Of a stretch of 64,000 nt of DNA, positions 22,900-33,440 are shown one piece after another. The first letter of the stretch is position 1, and every line of letters begins with the position of its first letter. The DNA lies in assembly GCA_032622095.1 (NCBI GenBank), contig CP136069.1, positions 87,936,958-88,000,957 on the forward strand, in the 5' to 3' direction. The notes under the pieces are model-generated. The model did not search any database. It was given only the letters and a program-made list of their open reading frames with translations, and had not been told where the DNA came from. A program made the translations under genes and the position numbers. The stretch comes from Siphonodentalium dalli. Lineage: Eukaryota > Mollusca > Scaphopoda > Gadilida > Siphonodentaliidae.

Positions 22900-23400
22900 C
22901 ATCTTGGATTTTACATTTGATTCAATCAACAAACATTGCAGCTAGCCCATATCTATTTGAGAAATATTTTACAGCCATGATGGGAGCTAATGAATGATTG
23001 TTTTATGAAAAGTATGGCTGCTTGGATTTTACTCTTTGCATGACTAAATCATTCGGTGCACCATACAGCCCTACAAACCACATCACTCATCAAATCGTCA
23101 CCAAACTTGATTAGAGATCTTCCGATGACTTCTAGATGGGAGTTATCAAATTCGCTTGCAAATGGCCATCTTAGATTTTCACACTTTTATAACTAAATTG
23201 GAAATCAGTGAGTTGGCAGGTCTTTAGTTGTGATTTTGTCTCATATTAAGCAAATAGTGTAGTAAGGCTTGGGTTTTATTCACTATTGTATTTTAATTTA
23301 TATTTTAAGTGTTTGTGTTTGAAAATTAATATCAATGTTATTGTGTTTATTCAATACACTGATCCATGCGCATGTGGCCCATGTGAGAACGGATATGTAG
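22900..23400 (+). repeat. inverted segmental duplicate of 31655-32150, with EGF exon relic
   Basis: Collinear in reverse complement with 31655-32150, including the ACAGCCATG / TAGCCCATATCTATTTGAG stretch and the block from TAAGCAAATAGTGTAG to TGGATCAGTG. At 23352-23400 the plus strand reads TDPCACGPCENG, the start of the EGF exons at 32.4 and 33.0 kb. The splice acceptor TTCAAG has become TTCAAT and the reading stops being EGF-like. It is a dead exon on the wrong strand for the gene. Confidence 0.8.
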
Positions 23401-23599
23401 CCTTAATACCAACTCTAGTTCATTCTTGAGTAATACTTCTTTGTAGACCCATTCTTTACTAAATGGATTCTCCCACCCAGTTATGAAAGTATATGACATA
23501 CTAGCTAATGTTTCACACAGTGTGAGTGGGAGACATGCTGAGCTATGTAAGACAACATACTAGTTAAGTTCTCTCACTGTGCCAGCACAATTTTTCGTG

Positions 23600-23715
23600 C
23601 TGCAGACAACATCAAATTCTAATAAATTTAATGACAAAAACTGGACAAAAGGTCACATATTTATTTCTATTGGGAACATAAATGTTCTACACATGCTATT
23701 TATGCCATTTTTGTG
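23600..23715 (-). repeat. dispersed repeat, inverted copy
   Basis: The reverse complement of 26225-26345 and of part of 43500-43612 (ATCAAATTCTAATAAATTTA; ATTTATTTCTATTGG). Confidence 0.8.
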
Positions 23716-24216
23716 GGAGTGCCAAAGTATGCAGTAATACTAATAGAAAGAGTGAACTCTGAGATGGCTCCCATCTAGAGGTCACCCAGAAGAGCCAATG
23801 AATTCTCAGTGGGACCTCCTTCTTTGCGGTAAAGGATTCGAAAGTAGGCGGTAGGCTTCATTGTGACTGCAGTCATCACCTATTTGTTTTTAGGAAACCG
23901 CAGATGACATGAAGTAATAATGTCAACTATGCGTGAGATGTATGGTGTGGTATGTGTCCTGTAATAGATATTATTACACGCTTGTTCCTAGAAGTACGGT
24001 GTTATTGCCGTTCCATATTCACAAATCCGTATGCAACGTACGTTCCATACGCATCTCGTTGACGTAAAATGACGTACATGACGTTCGCCTCAACCACGAA
24101 ACTGGAACTATTTAAATAAAAGAATCATCACACATGACAAACACGCCCTGTATGAGCCTAAATAAACCTTCTAATCCTGTATTTTTAATGCACGGATTCT
24201 AGGACGCGAAGCGTGT
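23716..24216. other. no gene seen
   Basis: Mixed sequence with several ACGTAC / TGACGT sites at about 24020-24090. No exon recognised. Confidence 0.4.
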
Positions 24217-24384
24217 AATAAACACAGAACGACACGATGTGTAAATGGGTTTGTCGATACGGCACTCGTGCTGTCGCGGAAGGATAGAACTCGAGGCGCA
24301 AGCGCCTCTCGTTCTATCAATACGCGACAGCACTCGTGCCGTATCGACAAACCCATTTACACATCGTGTTGTTCTGTGTATTTA
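24217..24384. repeat. 168-bp near-perfect palindrome
   Basis: The arms match across a centre at 24300/24301 (GAGGCGCA|AGCGCCTC), including ATGGGTTTGTCGATACGGCA and its complement, and CGACAGCACTCGTGC. Small differences (CGCGGAAGG versus CGCGTATTG) show some age. Probably a foldback MITE; no target duplication was established. Confidence 0.9.
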
Positions 24385-24639
24385 TTCATATTTTTTATAA
24401 GCACCAAAAATAGTTGTTCTACTGACCTGGAAAAATGTTGTCAAAGTGCATAAAATGTGCTGCACAACTCAAAAGTAATAATAATAAAATGTTGCCGACA
24501 ACAGCCCCACCCCTGGGGCTCTCTGCGGGATACACTATATAAACGCAGTTTGCAAATAGTCCCTAGACTGGCAAGTTCGATACAACTCAGCAAAAATCCA
24601 TGTGATACACTTCAGACATAACAACCCAAGAATAGAGTT

Positions 24640-25291
24640 CTTCATGAAGACACACCATTGAATTCACCAATCATAGTAAGCACGTGCGAAAAAGACCTAG
24701 GAGTGAATGTTGATGATACACTTAAATTTGATATCCACATAAATCAAATATGCAACCGAGCGTATAAGACCCTAGGTATTATAAGGAGAACATTTACAAC
24801 ACTCGACCCAGAAACATTTCGGGCAATCTGTGTCAGCATGATTCGACCAATAATAGAGTACTGCAATACGGCATGGGATCCACACCTGCAATATCAATGC
24901 ATTGCAGTACTAGAAACAAATGCAATGGAGAGCAACTAAAATGGTTCTCTAATACAGAAAACTAGAGTATCGAGAGAGACTAATTAAACTCAACCTGATG
25001 TCAGTTAAATATCGAAGATTCAGGGGAGATTTAATCGAGACATATAAGATGCTAAATGGACATTACAATTTGGACACCAGTTGCCTTTTTCAAATGTCTC
25101 CATACACAACAACAAGAGGAAATAGCAGGAAATTATATAGACAAAAGTTAAACAAGAATGTTGGAAAATACTTCTTCACGCAGCGTGTGGTTTCGTCTTT
25201 GAATAGTCTGCCAGACCATATCGTTCAACTAAGATCTCTGGATGAATTTAAGACTAACATAGACGCTTTACTTCTATCACTTGAAGTATGA
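24640..25291 (+). pseudogene. CR1/L2-type LINE reverse transcriptase, 3' end, frameshifted
   Basis: Two adjacent frames carry the C-terminal part of a CR1/L2-like ORF2: EKDLGVNVDDTLKFDIHINQ, LGIIRRTFTTLD, RPIIEYCNTAWDP, then YRRFRGDLIETYKMLNG, TTTRGNSRKLYR, KYFFTQRVVSSLNSLPD and DEFKTNIDALL. The frame is broken near 24920 (the expected Q-RRATKMV stretch is in another frame), followed by a stop near 24943. The catalytic palm and endonuclease are absent, so this is a 5'-truncated, inactive copy inserted in the sense direction opposite to the host gene. Confidence 0.9.
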
Positions 25292-25780
25292 TTACGAATA
25301 CGTCAATTGATATATTCACACTAATATGCATATTATGCAAATCCATTAATTTTTTCAATTGTACCGGAACTAAAAGTCAAATGACTTGTTCCGAGATAAT
25401 GATGATGATAATAATGGTAAGCTACAAGAAGGTTTCCAGCGGGCCATGCGGTCTGTCAGAGCATGTGGTTTTTGTTGCCAAAAATTAGTGAGGTCATATT
25501 AATAAAGTCAGATGTCAGCGGTCTCTTTTACATCGACCGATAATGGTTATCGCTAACTTTACAGGATAGAGTATAACCATGGTTTTATTTTTGATATACA
25601 CATGTACCAGTGTGCATATACATGTACGCATACTAGTGAGTGACTTGAGTAGCTACGAGAAAGTGAACCCATGGTTGAGGAATACCCCCCATCACACATT
25701 ACATTTTACATTGTATTAAATAACCCATATGAACCCCACACACAATTCAGAAGAGCTGAGCAATGTATATATATTCATCG
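25292..25780. other. LINE 3' tail and flank
   Basis: The LINE ends in a short ATGATGATGATAATAATGG microsatellite tail at about 25398-25416, as CR1/L2 elements do. No gene follows. Confidence 0.55.
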
Positions 25781-26340
25781 AAAATCGTTCAAATTTGATA
25801 GCTCCCATCTACATGTGATTACAATTAATTTTGCCTACAAAATAAAAAAAATGATCTGCATGGCCATAAATAAGGGCTGTAGGGTGTGCCGATGGATTCA
25901 AATTTGATATCCAAGATGGCTGCTGGTGGCCATGTTTTTCATCGAAATTCGGAAAAAATTAATAGCTCACATCTATAGATTACCCTGAAGCTACATATGA
26001 AGTTTGGTGAAGATTGGATGAGGATGCGGCCGAAGGAAATCGTTGGTGCACGTACAGACAGATGCCAATTTAACCATGGCAATAGCTGAAACTATGCGTT
26101 GTCAAGTTGAGGTAAAAATGCAAAATTCTTTCCCATATTTTGGTTGAATTGTATGCCTATCAACCTGTCTTGCAAAGCAATGTAGTGTCAGAAAAATCTT
26201 GACAATGAAGATGCAATGCAGGGGGCATAAATAGCATCTGTAAAACATTTTTGTTGCAAATAGAAATAAATATTTGACCTTTTGTCCAGTTTTTGTCATT
26301 AAATTTATTAGAATTTGATGCTGTCTGCAGCACGAAAATA
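25781..26340. repeat. dispersed GATGGCTGCTGG repeat plus second repeat
   Basis: 25781-26110 holds the CCAAGATGGCTGCTGG family, running into a repeat (26115-26340) shared with 43405-43612 and 23600-23715 (TGTATGCCTATCAACCT; GACAATGA(A/C)GATGCAATGCAG). Confidence 0.8.
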
Positions 26341-27851
26341 ACATTTTCAATAGAAAATACATATTCCCTAATAAGATACTTACACACTGAACTACATGGT
26401 ATATTCATCTTTATTCACAAGAAAGGATTCTATGAGATCCGTTTAAAATTTATTATTTTGGTATGAAATAGCTTAAGTACCTTTTGAATCATTATTATTA
26501 TGACGTAGCAGGTCAAGGTCATTTGTCCACTCGTTATGTATATAAGCAAATGGACCCACAGTAATCGGCCTCTTTTTATCCTCTTACAAGATTCGAGGGG
26601 TGTGACCGAGCAGCGGGGAGGGAAAATCCCAATTTGGGAGGGACATGGGAGTTCAGTGTGTAAGTATCTTATTAGGGAATATGTATTTTCTATTGAAAAT
26701 GTTATATTCCCGTCAAAGATACGTTACACACTGAATTACCTGGTAGAATCAACTCATAGGAGGAGGCTGCGAGGAATGAGATACTATTGTATTTTAGTTG
26801 AGAATAATTCTTTTGAACCTGCTGAGTTTTTTAGCAACAAATGGATCAAAAGGTACTGATTTGCAGATTTGATTGATGCTACCAGGTAGAGTGGAGAAAG
26901 TGGGAGAATAAGCCCAGTGGCTGAAACTCTGCACCTCCCCCCTTTGGTTCTGAAGTCAGACAAACCGGTAATTGTGAAATCTCATATACAGGTACATGCA
27001 TGTGCCACCTCCTCCCTGGAGTAAGCGGGTTATATGCAGAAAGCATAGGTCACCCAGCTCCATGGTATGTGACTGAACGAACCAAGCTATCCCGACGTTT
27101 CGACACCAGAGGAAGGAAATCTATTGTTACCTGAATGGTCAATCTGGATGTAACACGAGGAAGTAGCAACTGTAAAGACGATTAGAAACATACCACCAAC
27201 TCATGTATGGTGAAGAAAACCCAGAGTTAAATAGCCACTGCATCATGCTTGTAAGGTCTGCGACCGACTGTCAGTAAATGTGCAACCCCAAATCGACAAA
27301 CTGATCAAGGCGCAAAATAAGTATTTTCTGACTGACCGTCAAATGACAGTATTTTACTTCAGTTAATAAATACACCAGACAGAGGCCATATTCCGTCGGT
27401 CAATGCCCCTGATCGGAATTTACTTTAAGGCTGGAAACTGGTAACAAAAACCCCAGGTAACTAAGTCGATCAAGAGCGTTAAATGACTTGGAAAGTCCCA
27501 AATGTTTTCTGGTATCGAAACAATCGAGAAGAAAAAGTTCGGAGAGTCCCGAGTTGTAAACTACTTCCACAGCCTGTCAATCCAATAGTGTATGCAGTTA
27601 CATGTACACATGATTGAAAGGAATACTTTGCAGTCTGCATGTAACTTATTAGAAAATGTGTAGAAGGAGGAGACCCATCGTGATGGAACTACTCCAAACC
27701 ATCTGAAAGATGATTAAGGTCTAAAAACAACCAGAATGTCGATAACAAGAAGATTGTATCTTCTTGTTATTCACTGATTGTTCTTAACAGACGAAGGGCC
27801 CGGGTCCATGAGCTGTGTGTAGCTCACCTCATCCACCAAGGAGAAAGTACA

Positions 27852-28064
27852 CAGCAATGCCCAAAGCAACCGACCACCCAACCACAGCAGAACCACGGGC
27901 AACCCTCCAGGACCAAACCGGAAACACGGCCCGCCGCCACCCATTGGAAAGCTCTCGTCGAGAGCCCCCCGATAAACAGCAACAAGCCACACCACCGACC
28001 AAATCCCGAAAAACCACCCACAACTCCGCCGCGGCCAAGCGGCCAAACACCCCGAGCACCACTG
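27852..28064. mobile_element. hairpin MITE, T-to-C hypermutated copy
   Basis: Aligns base for base with the family consensus over both arms, but about 25 of 31 T in the left arm and 25 of 32 T in the right arm are C, and four are A. Other substitutions are few: roughly two A-to-G and a handful of G-to-A. Landmarks: GACTCCTTAACCACAG has become GACCACCCAACCACAG, and ATGGCTTGTTGCC has become ACGGCCCGCCGCC. The loop GAAAGCTCTCGTCGAGAGC and the final ACTGTA are unchanged. Long frames across it on both strands arise from loss of T-containing stops and are not genes. Confidence 0.9.
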
Positions 28065-30240
28065 TACACCCATTCGACATGTGGTCAAGGAGGTACGCCA
28101 GTAATGTGAACCGAAGGGCACATTTTACTGAAGACCAATCACATGTGTGTATGGTCGGACGGTTGTCTGCCGCTCATACAGCGAGGACCCGGACCCTAGT
28201 TCCTCCCCGTGGGCAAGAGACTCCGTCGCCAACAATGATTGCCTCATGTGCGCCGTTAGACGAATAGCTCATCTGTTGTGTAGTAATTCAAGACAGCCTG
28301 TCAAAAAAGGAGCACTGAGTACAGTAACGCCCAACTCAATCAAGCAGGGCATCAATGAGTTTTGTTGGCATGACGCAGGGTTCAAAGTTCTGAAATGCAC
28401 CTGTTCCCATGGAACAGGTTATTACCTACCTTACCCTCACCCCAGAAGATTGCGTGAGTTCAATTGTCTATATCGTAACCCGATAAGCGAACCCAAACTG
28501 TAAAGCGATAATATTGAGCGAGAATAGATCTAATCCTGGTACTACAGGGAAAGCTCATTGGGATTGTCCTAAGGCTGTAGAGTCAAAAGATGATGAATGT
28601 TCTACGCAAAGAGAAATATGATTCCCAACTTGGTTCGCAGAAAAACCCAGCCCAACACCGCAGAAGGCCCGAGTGATGCTCGCAAAAATCTTAGAAGGAA
28701 TCCAAGGCTTGGTGTTATGCCCCATGGTACCGTAGTAAGGGTGAAAGATGATCTGTGTACATTTACCCCTAGAAGAATCGAACGGTCACCCATAAACAAA
28801 GGACAATGCTAATCAGTGACAGGTGGAAAGGTAATAAGTTTGAGCCCAGGTAAAACCGCATGAAAAAACAAATTGAGTGTCTGTTAAAAGTCTCTGCCCC
28901 GGCCGATGACTGCGCTATGTTCACTGTTATAGAGAGCACCCGAGATTACCCGGCATTAGACGACGCGCTGTCTGGTGGCCCAGTGCTCGGTCCCCCCTCG
29001 AACCCCCCCAGGACCCATATCCGAGGAGAGAAACTGCGTCTGCAACCCCTCGATGCCTTGCAATTAACTTAGTTCTTTGTGACAGACAAGAAAAAGCAGC
29101 AAGAGCTCTTCGAAATCCAAAGTGAGAATCAGGATTCGCGTTGGATGGCAAGTAGCCCTGTTAATTAGAAATGTAATCTAAATGTGGAATCGTCAGATCC
29201 AAACAATGGATTTTGTTATCTTTAGAGTAAAAAACTGAATAAACAGGACTGTGTAAGCCTTGGAAGAGACATCGAGGAGTGATTAATGAGCAGACTGATT
29301 CCCCCCTAACCGGAGCCAGCTTAAACCCTGACAGGAAGCAGAATCATACAGTGTAGCCAGTAGGGCAGCGGCGACATACTAGGTCACGACACGAATCCAA
29401 AAACCTGACCAACAGGACGACACCACACTAGTGTTTCTAAATGCACACAATCTGCATTGAACTACATGTTGAATGGGCAGAGCAGTCAAATATACATAGA
29501 ATGAACCGAAACTTTTAGATGACACGAGCCCAAGATCTGAGATATTACGCGATTCGTGTATCACCCCCCAAGACAGTGACTATGAAACGCTACCGCCCCA
29601 GTGGCTACACTGGTACAACTTGCCTCCCGCCAAATAGCAAGCATTTGAAGGTCATGCAGAGTCCCGGGAAATGGTCTTAACAGCAATTCCACCCGAGGGT
29701 AGACGCCAGGGAGCAACTTACTTGGAAATTTTGATTATCAAATAAATAGCCTCACATGGACATGATGAGATAGTATTTTGTTCGCAATCTCAAAGTTGAC
29801 ATAAAATTCATACCAAATTGCATGGCTATTATCCAAGTTTGGATGGCAAATTGTGATGCGATACCAGTTAAGTTGCTCCCTAGGGGGCTGACAGATTTTG
29901 TACATCGCATATGCTTGTGAAAGGGATGTGGGAGGACGAAATCTGAGGTAGGAACCAGCAGGAGCGGGCGAGCATGGTCGGATCCGTGAACACTGGAACC
30001 CACCCTCGGAACAGTATGGCGTCTGGCTACAGTGAATTCAATGGTGAAGTATGCGGCTGGGCCACCTCAAGGTCTGCATGGAACGAGGAATTGGATTAGC
30101 CTGAACCTGCTTGACAATGGGGTTACTGAAACCGAGGCCACACGAGGAAGAAAATAGCCTGTGGTTAGTCTGACCAGACCTGGTAATATGGCTAAGGCCA
30201 TCCAGGTCTGACCGCGGCGGCGCATCAGCTTAGACGGCTA
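28065..30240. other. body of element 1: no gene recognised
   Basis: GC-richer than its surroundings with many short frames on both strands. None shows a known domain. A CCTGTTCCCATGGAACAGG palindrome lies at about 28400-28420. Confidence 0.5.
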
Positions 30241-31335
30241 TTTAATTTTTTTAAATACACTTAATTTTACAAATCAACTAACATAGTTATTAATGTTAAC
30301 AATATTGCAATATATATTAGCTCTGACACCTACCAGAACGTGTGTATAATTCCGTAATAATTTAATCCAAAAATCCAGTCGGAAAACATGTTGACAAAAC
30401 GTGGTTAAATGGCCGAAGCAGGAGGAGCTAACATATCACATGACTACGTGCGTCTCGTGCATGGCAAACATGATTCTGCAACTCGCATTACTGTACCAGG
30501 ATGTTAACAGTACGCATGTGTAACAAATTGGAGTTGGTAATTTGTAAAAACTACACGCATGCGCAGATTGTAGTTCCCCTCAACTTGAATTGTATCAGGG
30601 CAACCTGAATTGTACACTCAATGTGAACGCATGTGATTACCTTGCCGTGCGCACGGGGAACTCACAGGGGGATTCATGAAATTACGGGTCACATGCAATG
30701 GTCGACGAACACACGACATGTCAGTGTTTACGTTCTGTTATCTGTCGGATTTTAAGGATAACTGACACGTAGGTGAGTGGATGGTTTCACACTTGTATTT
30801 GTATTTAGTTGATAAATACATATGCGTTGGTCCTAATTGTTACTTTTATAGGAATTATAGCCGCCTATGTTGTTTGACGCACGCCATGGATCTTTGATGG
30901 CGTAAGCCATGACACAAAGATCAAATGGATCTAGCCTGTGGTATGACCAGTTACATGTATAAGGATCAGGAAAGGGACCCAAAAATTTACCATGAAAGTA
31001 GGTGACTGATGCGTCACATTATTATTTGTGAAATTGTGTCATATTGATCTGACAAAAAAGTTATTTTGTTGGCAAACAATCTCAATGTATTGTAAATTAT
31101 TTCATAGTGAACTATGAGCCAAGCAAAACCACACCAGTGAGTTAATTCATAGATAAACGAAAAGGGACCCAAACCTGATCCCTAATTTTGCTACATATGT
31201 CAACATGAAACAGATTTGTGAGTGACAATTTCAGAATTTCGACGTAAACAAAACGAATGTTGTCACGTGCCAATTTCAACATAAACAAAGTTATAAACCA
31301 ATGTTGTCTCACTGGTTGAATGTTCTAATACTTAC
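30241..31335. other. no gene seen
   Basis: AT-rich. Contains CATGGATCTTTGATGGCGTA and an imperfect inverted copy of it at 30880-30930. Confidence 0.4.
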
Positions 31336-31416
31336 ATTCTAAAACCACAAGAAACAGAGATAACATAACAACTGTGCTGTATAGGCATTGTCCCAGAAAG
31401 TTCAACACGTGAACCG
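31336..31416 (-). CDS. candidate exon: hydrophobic / signal-peptide-like
   Basis: Acceptor-like TTTATATGCAG, 81 bases open in phase 1, strong donor T|GTAAGT. The end reads STVVMLSLFLVVLE. If internal, it would add a hydrophobic segment between the EGF repeats and the linkers. If it is a first exon, the ATG at 31364-31366 would start a very short signal peptide for a Frizzled/SRCR-only isoform. Frame and donor fit both readings, but no homology or promoter supports either, and the polypyrimidine tract is weak. Confidence 0.2.
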
Positions 31417-31639
31417 CTGCATATAAACAGACGAAGTGCAATTCCGAAATTAATTCCGAATTCTAAAGCACGTGTTCCGAAACCGGAAGTTAGGAAATTA
31501 CCCACAATTTTCAACAGAACAATATAGTTTTTGTATTTTATTTGCGTTAAAACAAATAAAACAGGGAAATTGAATGAAATTGTCACTCTGATATTAATTT
31601 AATAATTATTGTGTCGTTTCCAAAATTGAACCGATGTCA

Positions 31640-32340
31640 CAACAAGTTAAAAAAGGCCACATGCACATGGATCAGTGTATTGAATAAACACAAAAACATT
31701 GATATTAATTTTCAAACACAGACACTTAAAATATAAATTAAAATACAATAGTGAATAAAACCCAACTACACTATTTGCTTAATATGGGACAAAATCACAA
31801 CTAAAGACATGTCAACCCACTGATTTCCAATTTAGTTGTAAAAGTGTGAAAATCTAAGATGGCCATTTCGAAGCAAATCTGATAGCTCCCATCTAGAATT
31901 CATTGGAAGATCCCTATGAAGTTTGATGACGATTGGATTAGTGATGTGGTTTGTAGGGCTGTATGGTGCACCGAAGGAATTAGTCCTGCAAAGAGTAAAA
32001 TCCAAGCAGCCATACTTTTCATAAAACAATCGTTCATTAGCTCCCATCAGGGGCTGATCCGAAACATGGCTGTAAAATATTTCTCAAATAGATATGGGCT
32101 AGCTGCAATGTTTGTTGATTGATTCAAATGTAAAATCCAAGATGGCTGCTGCGGCCATGTTTTTCAACAAAGTTTTATGGCTCTCATCTAGAGGTCACCT
32201 CCAAAAATCCATATGCAGTTTGGTGATGATCGGATGAGGAATACAGTCTGTAGGATGTGCCGAAGGAAATAGTAGACAGACGATAGACGCCAATCCATGG
32301 CAATAGCTCAAACATTACTTGTCGGGTTGAGTTAAATATC
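31640..32340 (-). repeat. inverted-duplication partner with EGF exon relic
   Basis: 31655-32150 is the reverse complement of 22900-23390. At 31650-31690 the minus strand reads TDPCACG after a ruined acceptor (TTCAAT), a third copy of the EGF exon start, cut off after a few codons. 32100-32340 continues as the GATGGCTGC dispersed repeat. Confidence 0.8.
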
Positions 32341-32368
32341 AGTTAAAACACTAATTTCCTGTACTTAC

Positions 32369-32482
32369 TTATCTCACAGTTCCGACCATGGAATGGGTAC
32401 TGGCAACCACAATAATATGTGTCATTCATTTGACGGCATGACCCTCCGTTCTGGCATGGGTATGATGCACATCGATCAGTGT
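32369..32482 (-). CDS. exon: EGF-like repeat 3
   Basis: Acceptor TATATTCAAG, 114 bases, donor A|GTAAGT, phase 1 on both sides. It reads DTDRCASYPCQNGGSCRQ, MNDTYYCGCQYPFHGRNCEI. Six cysteines in the spacing C-x4-C-x5-C...C-x-C-x8-C identify an EGF-like domain. It has no full Ca-binding D-x-D/N-E-C start, although TDRC precedes the first cysteine. This is the downstream member of the tandem exon pair. In the assembled frame it is followed by linker A at 22381. A potential N-glycosylation site (NDT) is present. Confidence 0.92.
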
Positions 32483-32569
32483 CTTGAATATACACAATAA
32501 CAATGATATTAGTTTTCACACACAGATACAACACTTTAAATATAAATTAAAATACGATAGTGCAATAAA

Positions 32570-32652
32570 CAGAAAGACCTCTCTAAAACGAACACCCTTC
32601 AGACCGGCCCTTCTGTTCGGTTTAGAGAGGTATTCGGTTTATAGAAAATTGC
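32570..32652. mobile_element. Tigger-like MITE, copy in first unit
   Basis: AGAAAGACCTCTCTAAAACG and CGGTTTAGAGAGGTATTCGG form the inverted ends, typical of Tigger/pogo MITEs (A-ACCTCTCTAAA). The same insertion is present at the matching place in the second unit (33137-33218), so it predates the exon duplication. Confidence 0.8.
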
Positions 32653-32937
32653 ACTATCATCAGAATATATTGCCGCCGTTACTAAGAGTGTCGATACAAA
32701 AAATCCTCATTATTGACTAATTAAACTTATTCAATAAACTACCTAATAAAATATAAATATAAACAATAGAAACATGGTACATAATAAGAACTAAAACATA
32801 GTATATTAAGACATAATACATGTATAGATAAGACAGGAAACATGGAATGATAAATTTTAAGGTGATTCACATTTTGTTTAAATGTCGCTGTCAGATTGAG
32901 CTAAAAATTGATTAAAACACTTATTTCCTGTACTTAC

Positions 32938-33054
32938 TTATCTCACAATTCTGGCCACGGAATGGGTACCGGCAACCATAACACCTATATGTGTCATTCA
33001 TTGAACTGCATGACCCTCCGTTCTGACATGGGTGTAATGCACATGGATCAGTGT
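32938..33054 (-). CDS. exon: EGF-like repeat 2
   Basis: Acceptor GTTTATTCAAG, 117 bases, donor A|GTAAGT, phase 1 on both sides. It reads DTDPCALHPCQNGGSCSS, then MNDTYRCYGCRYPFRGQNC and EI. It is the duplicate of the exon at 32369-32482 and has one extra codon, so the fourth and fifth cysteines are spaced C-Y-G-C rather than the normal C-x-C. All six cysteines are kept. The upstream neighbour in the frame is the EGF exon at 44595-44705. EGF-like repeats act as spacers and protein-binding modules in extracellular proteins. Confidence 0.92.
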
Positions 33055-33136
33055 CTTGAATAAACACAATAACAATGATATTAATTTTCACACACAGACA
33101 CAACACTTTAGATATAAATTAAAATATGATAGTGCA

Positions 33137-33218
33137 TAAACAGTAAAACCTCTCTAAACCAAACACCCTTGAGACTGGCCCTTCTGTTTGGTTTAGAGAG
33201 GTATTCTGTTTATAGAAA
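33137..33218. mobile_element. Tigger-like MITE, copy in second unit
   Basis: ACAGTAAAACCTCTCTAAAC and GTTTAGAGAGGTATTCTGTT are inverted ends. Orthologous by duplication to 32570-32652. Confidence 0.85.
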
Positions 33219-33440
33219 ATTGCATTATCATCGGAATATATTGCCGCCGTTACTAAGAGTGGTCGAGACACAAAAGCCTCATTATTGATTAATTAAACTT
33301 ATTCAATAAACTACCAAATAAAATATAAATATAAACAATAGATAAAACAAGGTACAATAAGAACTAAAATTGGTATATTAAGACAGAATACATGTATAGA
33401 TAAGACAGGAAACATGGAAACGATAAATTTTAAGGTGATT

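Larger units (their letters stand above)
26344..30240. mobile_element. large unclassified element 1 with doubled left terminus
   Basis: The head (26344-26705) is a long inverted repeat: ATTTTCAATAGAAAATACAT and TAAGATACTTACACACTGAA at the left return in reverse at 26645-26705. A second diverged terminus follows immediately (ATACGTTACACACTGAATTACC), then AGGAGGAGGC and a GC-richer body without long open frames. The same head/second-terminus/AGGAGGAGGC arrangement occurs at 36209. The right end is not identified; 30240, where the GC-richer sequence stops, is a guess. The left end interrupts the dispersed repeat at CACGAAAA. Confidence 0.6.
32345..33440 (-). repeat. tandem duplication of EGF exon plus intron (about 569 bp)
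   Basis: Two copies, starting at about 32345 and 32914, match through the EGF exon, the following CACACACAGA intron, a Tigger-like TIR pair, the ATATATTGCCGCCGTTACTA segment, and on to TTTTAAGGTGATTCACATTT. They differ by scattered substitutions and small indels. Confidence 0.95.

Noticed and set aside
27771-28267. Long overlapping open frames on both strands (up to 150 codons)
   Set aside because: They run through the T-to-C hypermutated MITE. Loss of T removes stop codons on the + strand and lengthens frames on the other. The peptides show no domain.
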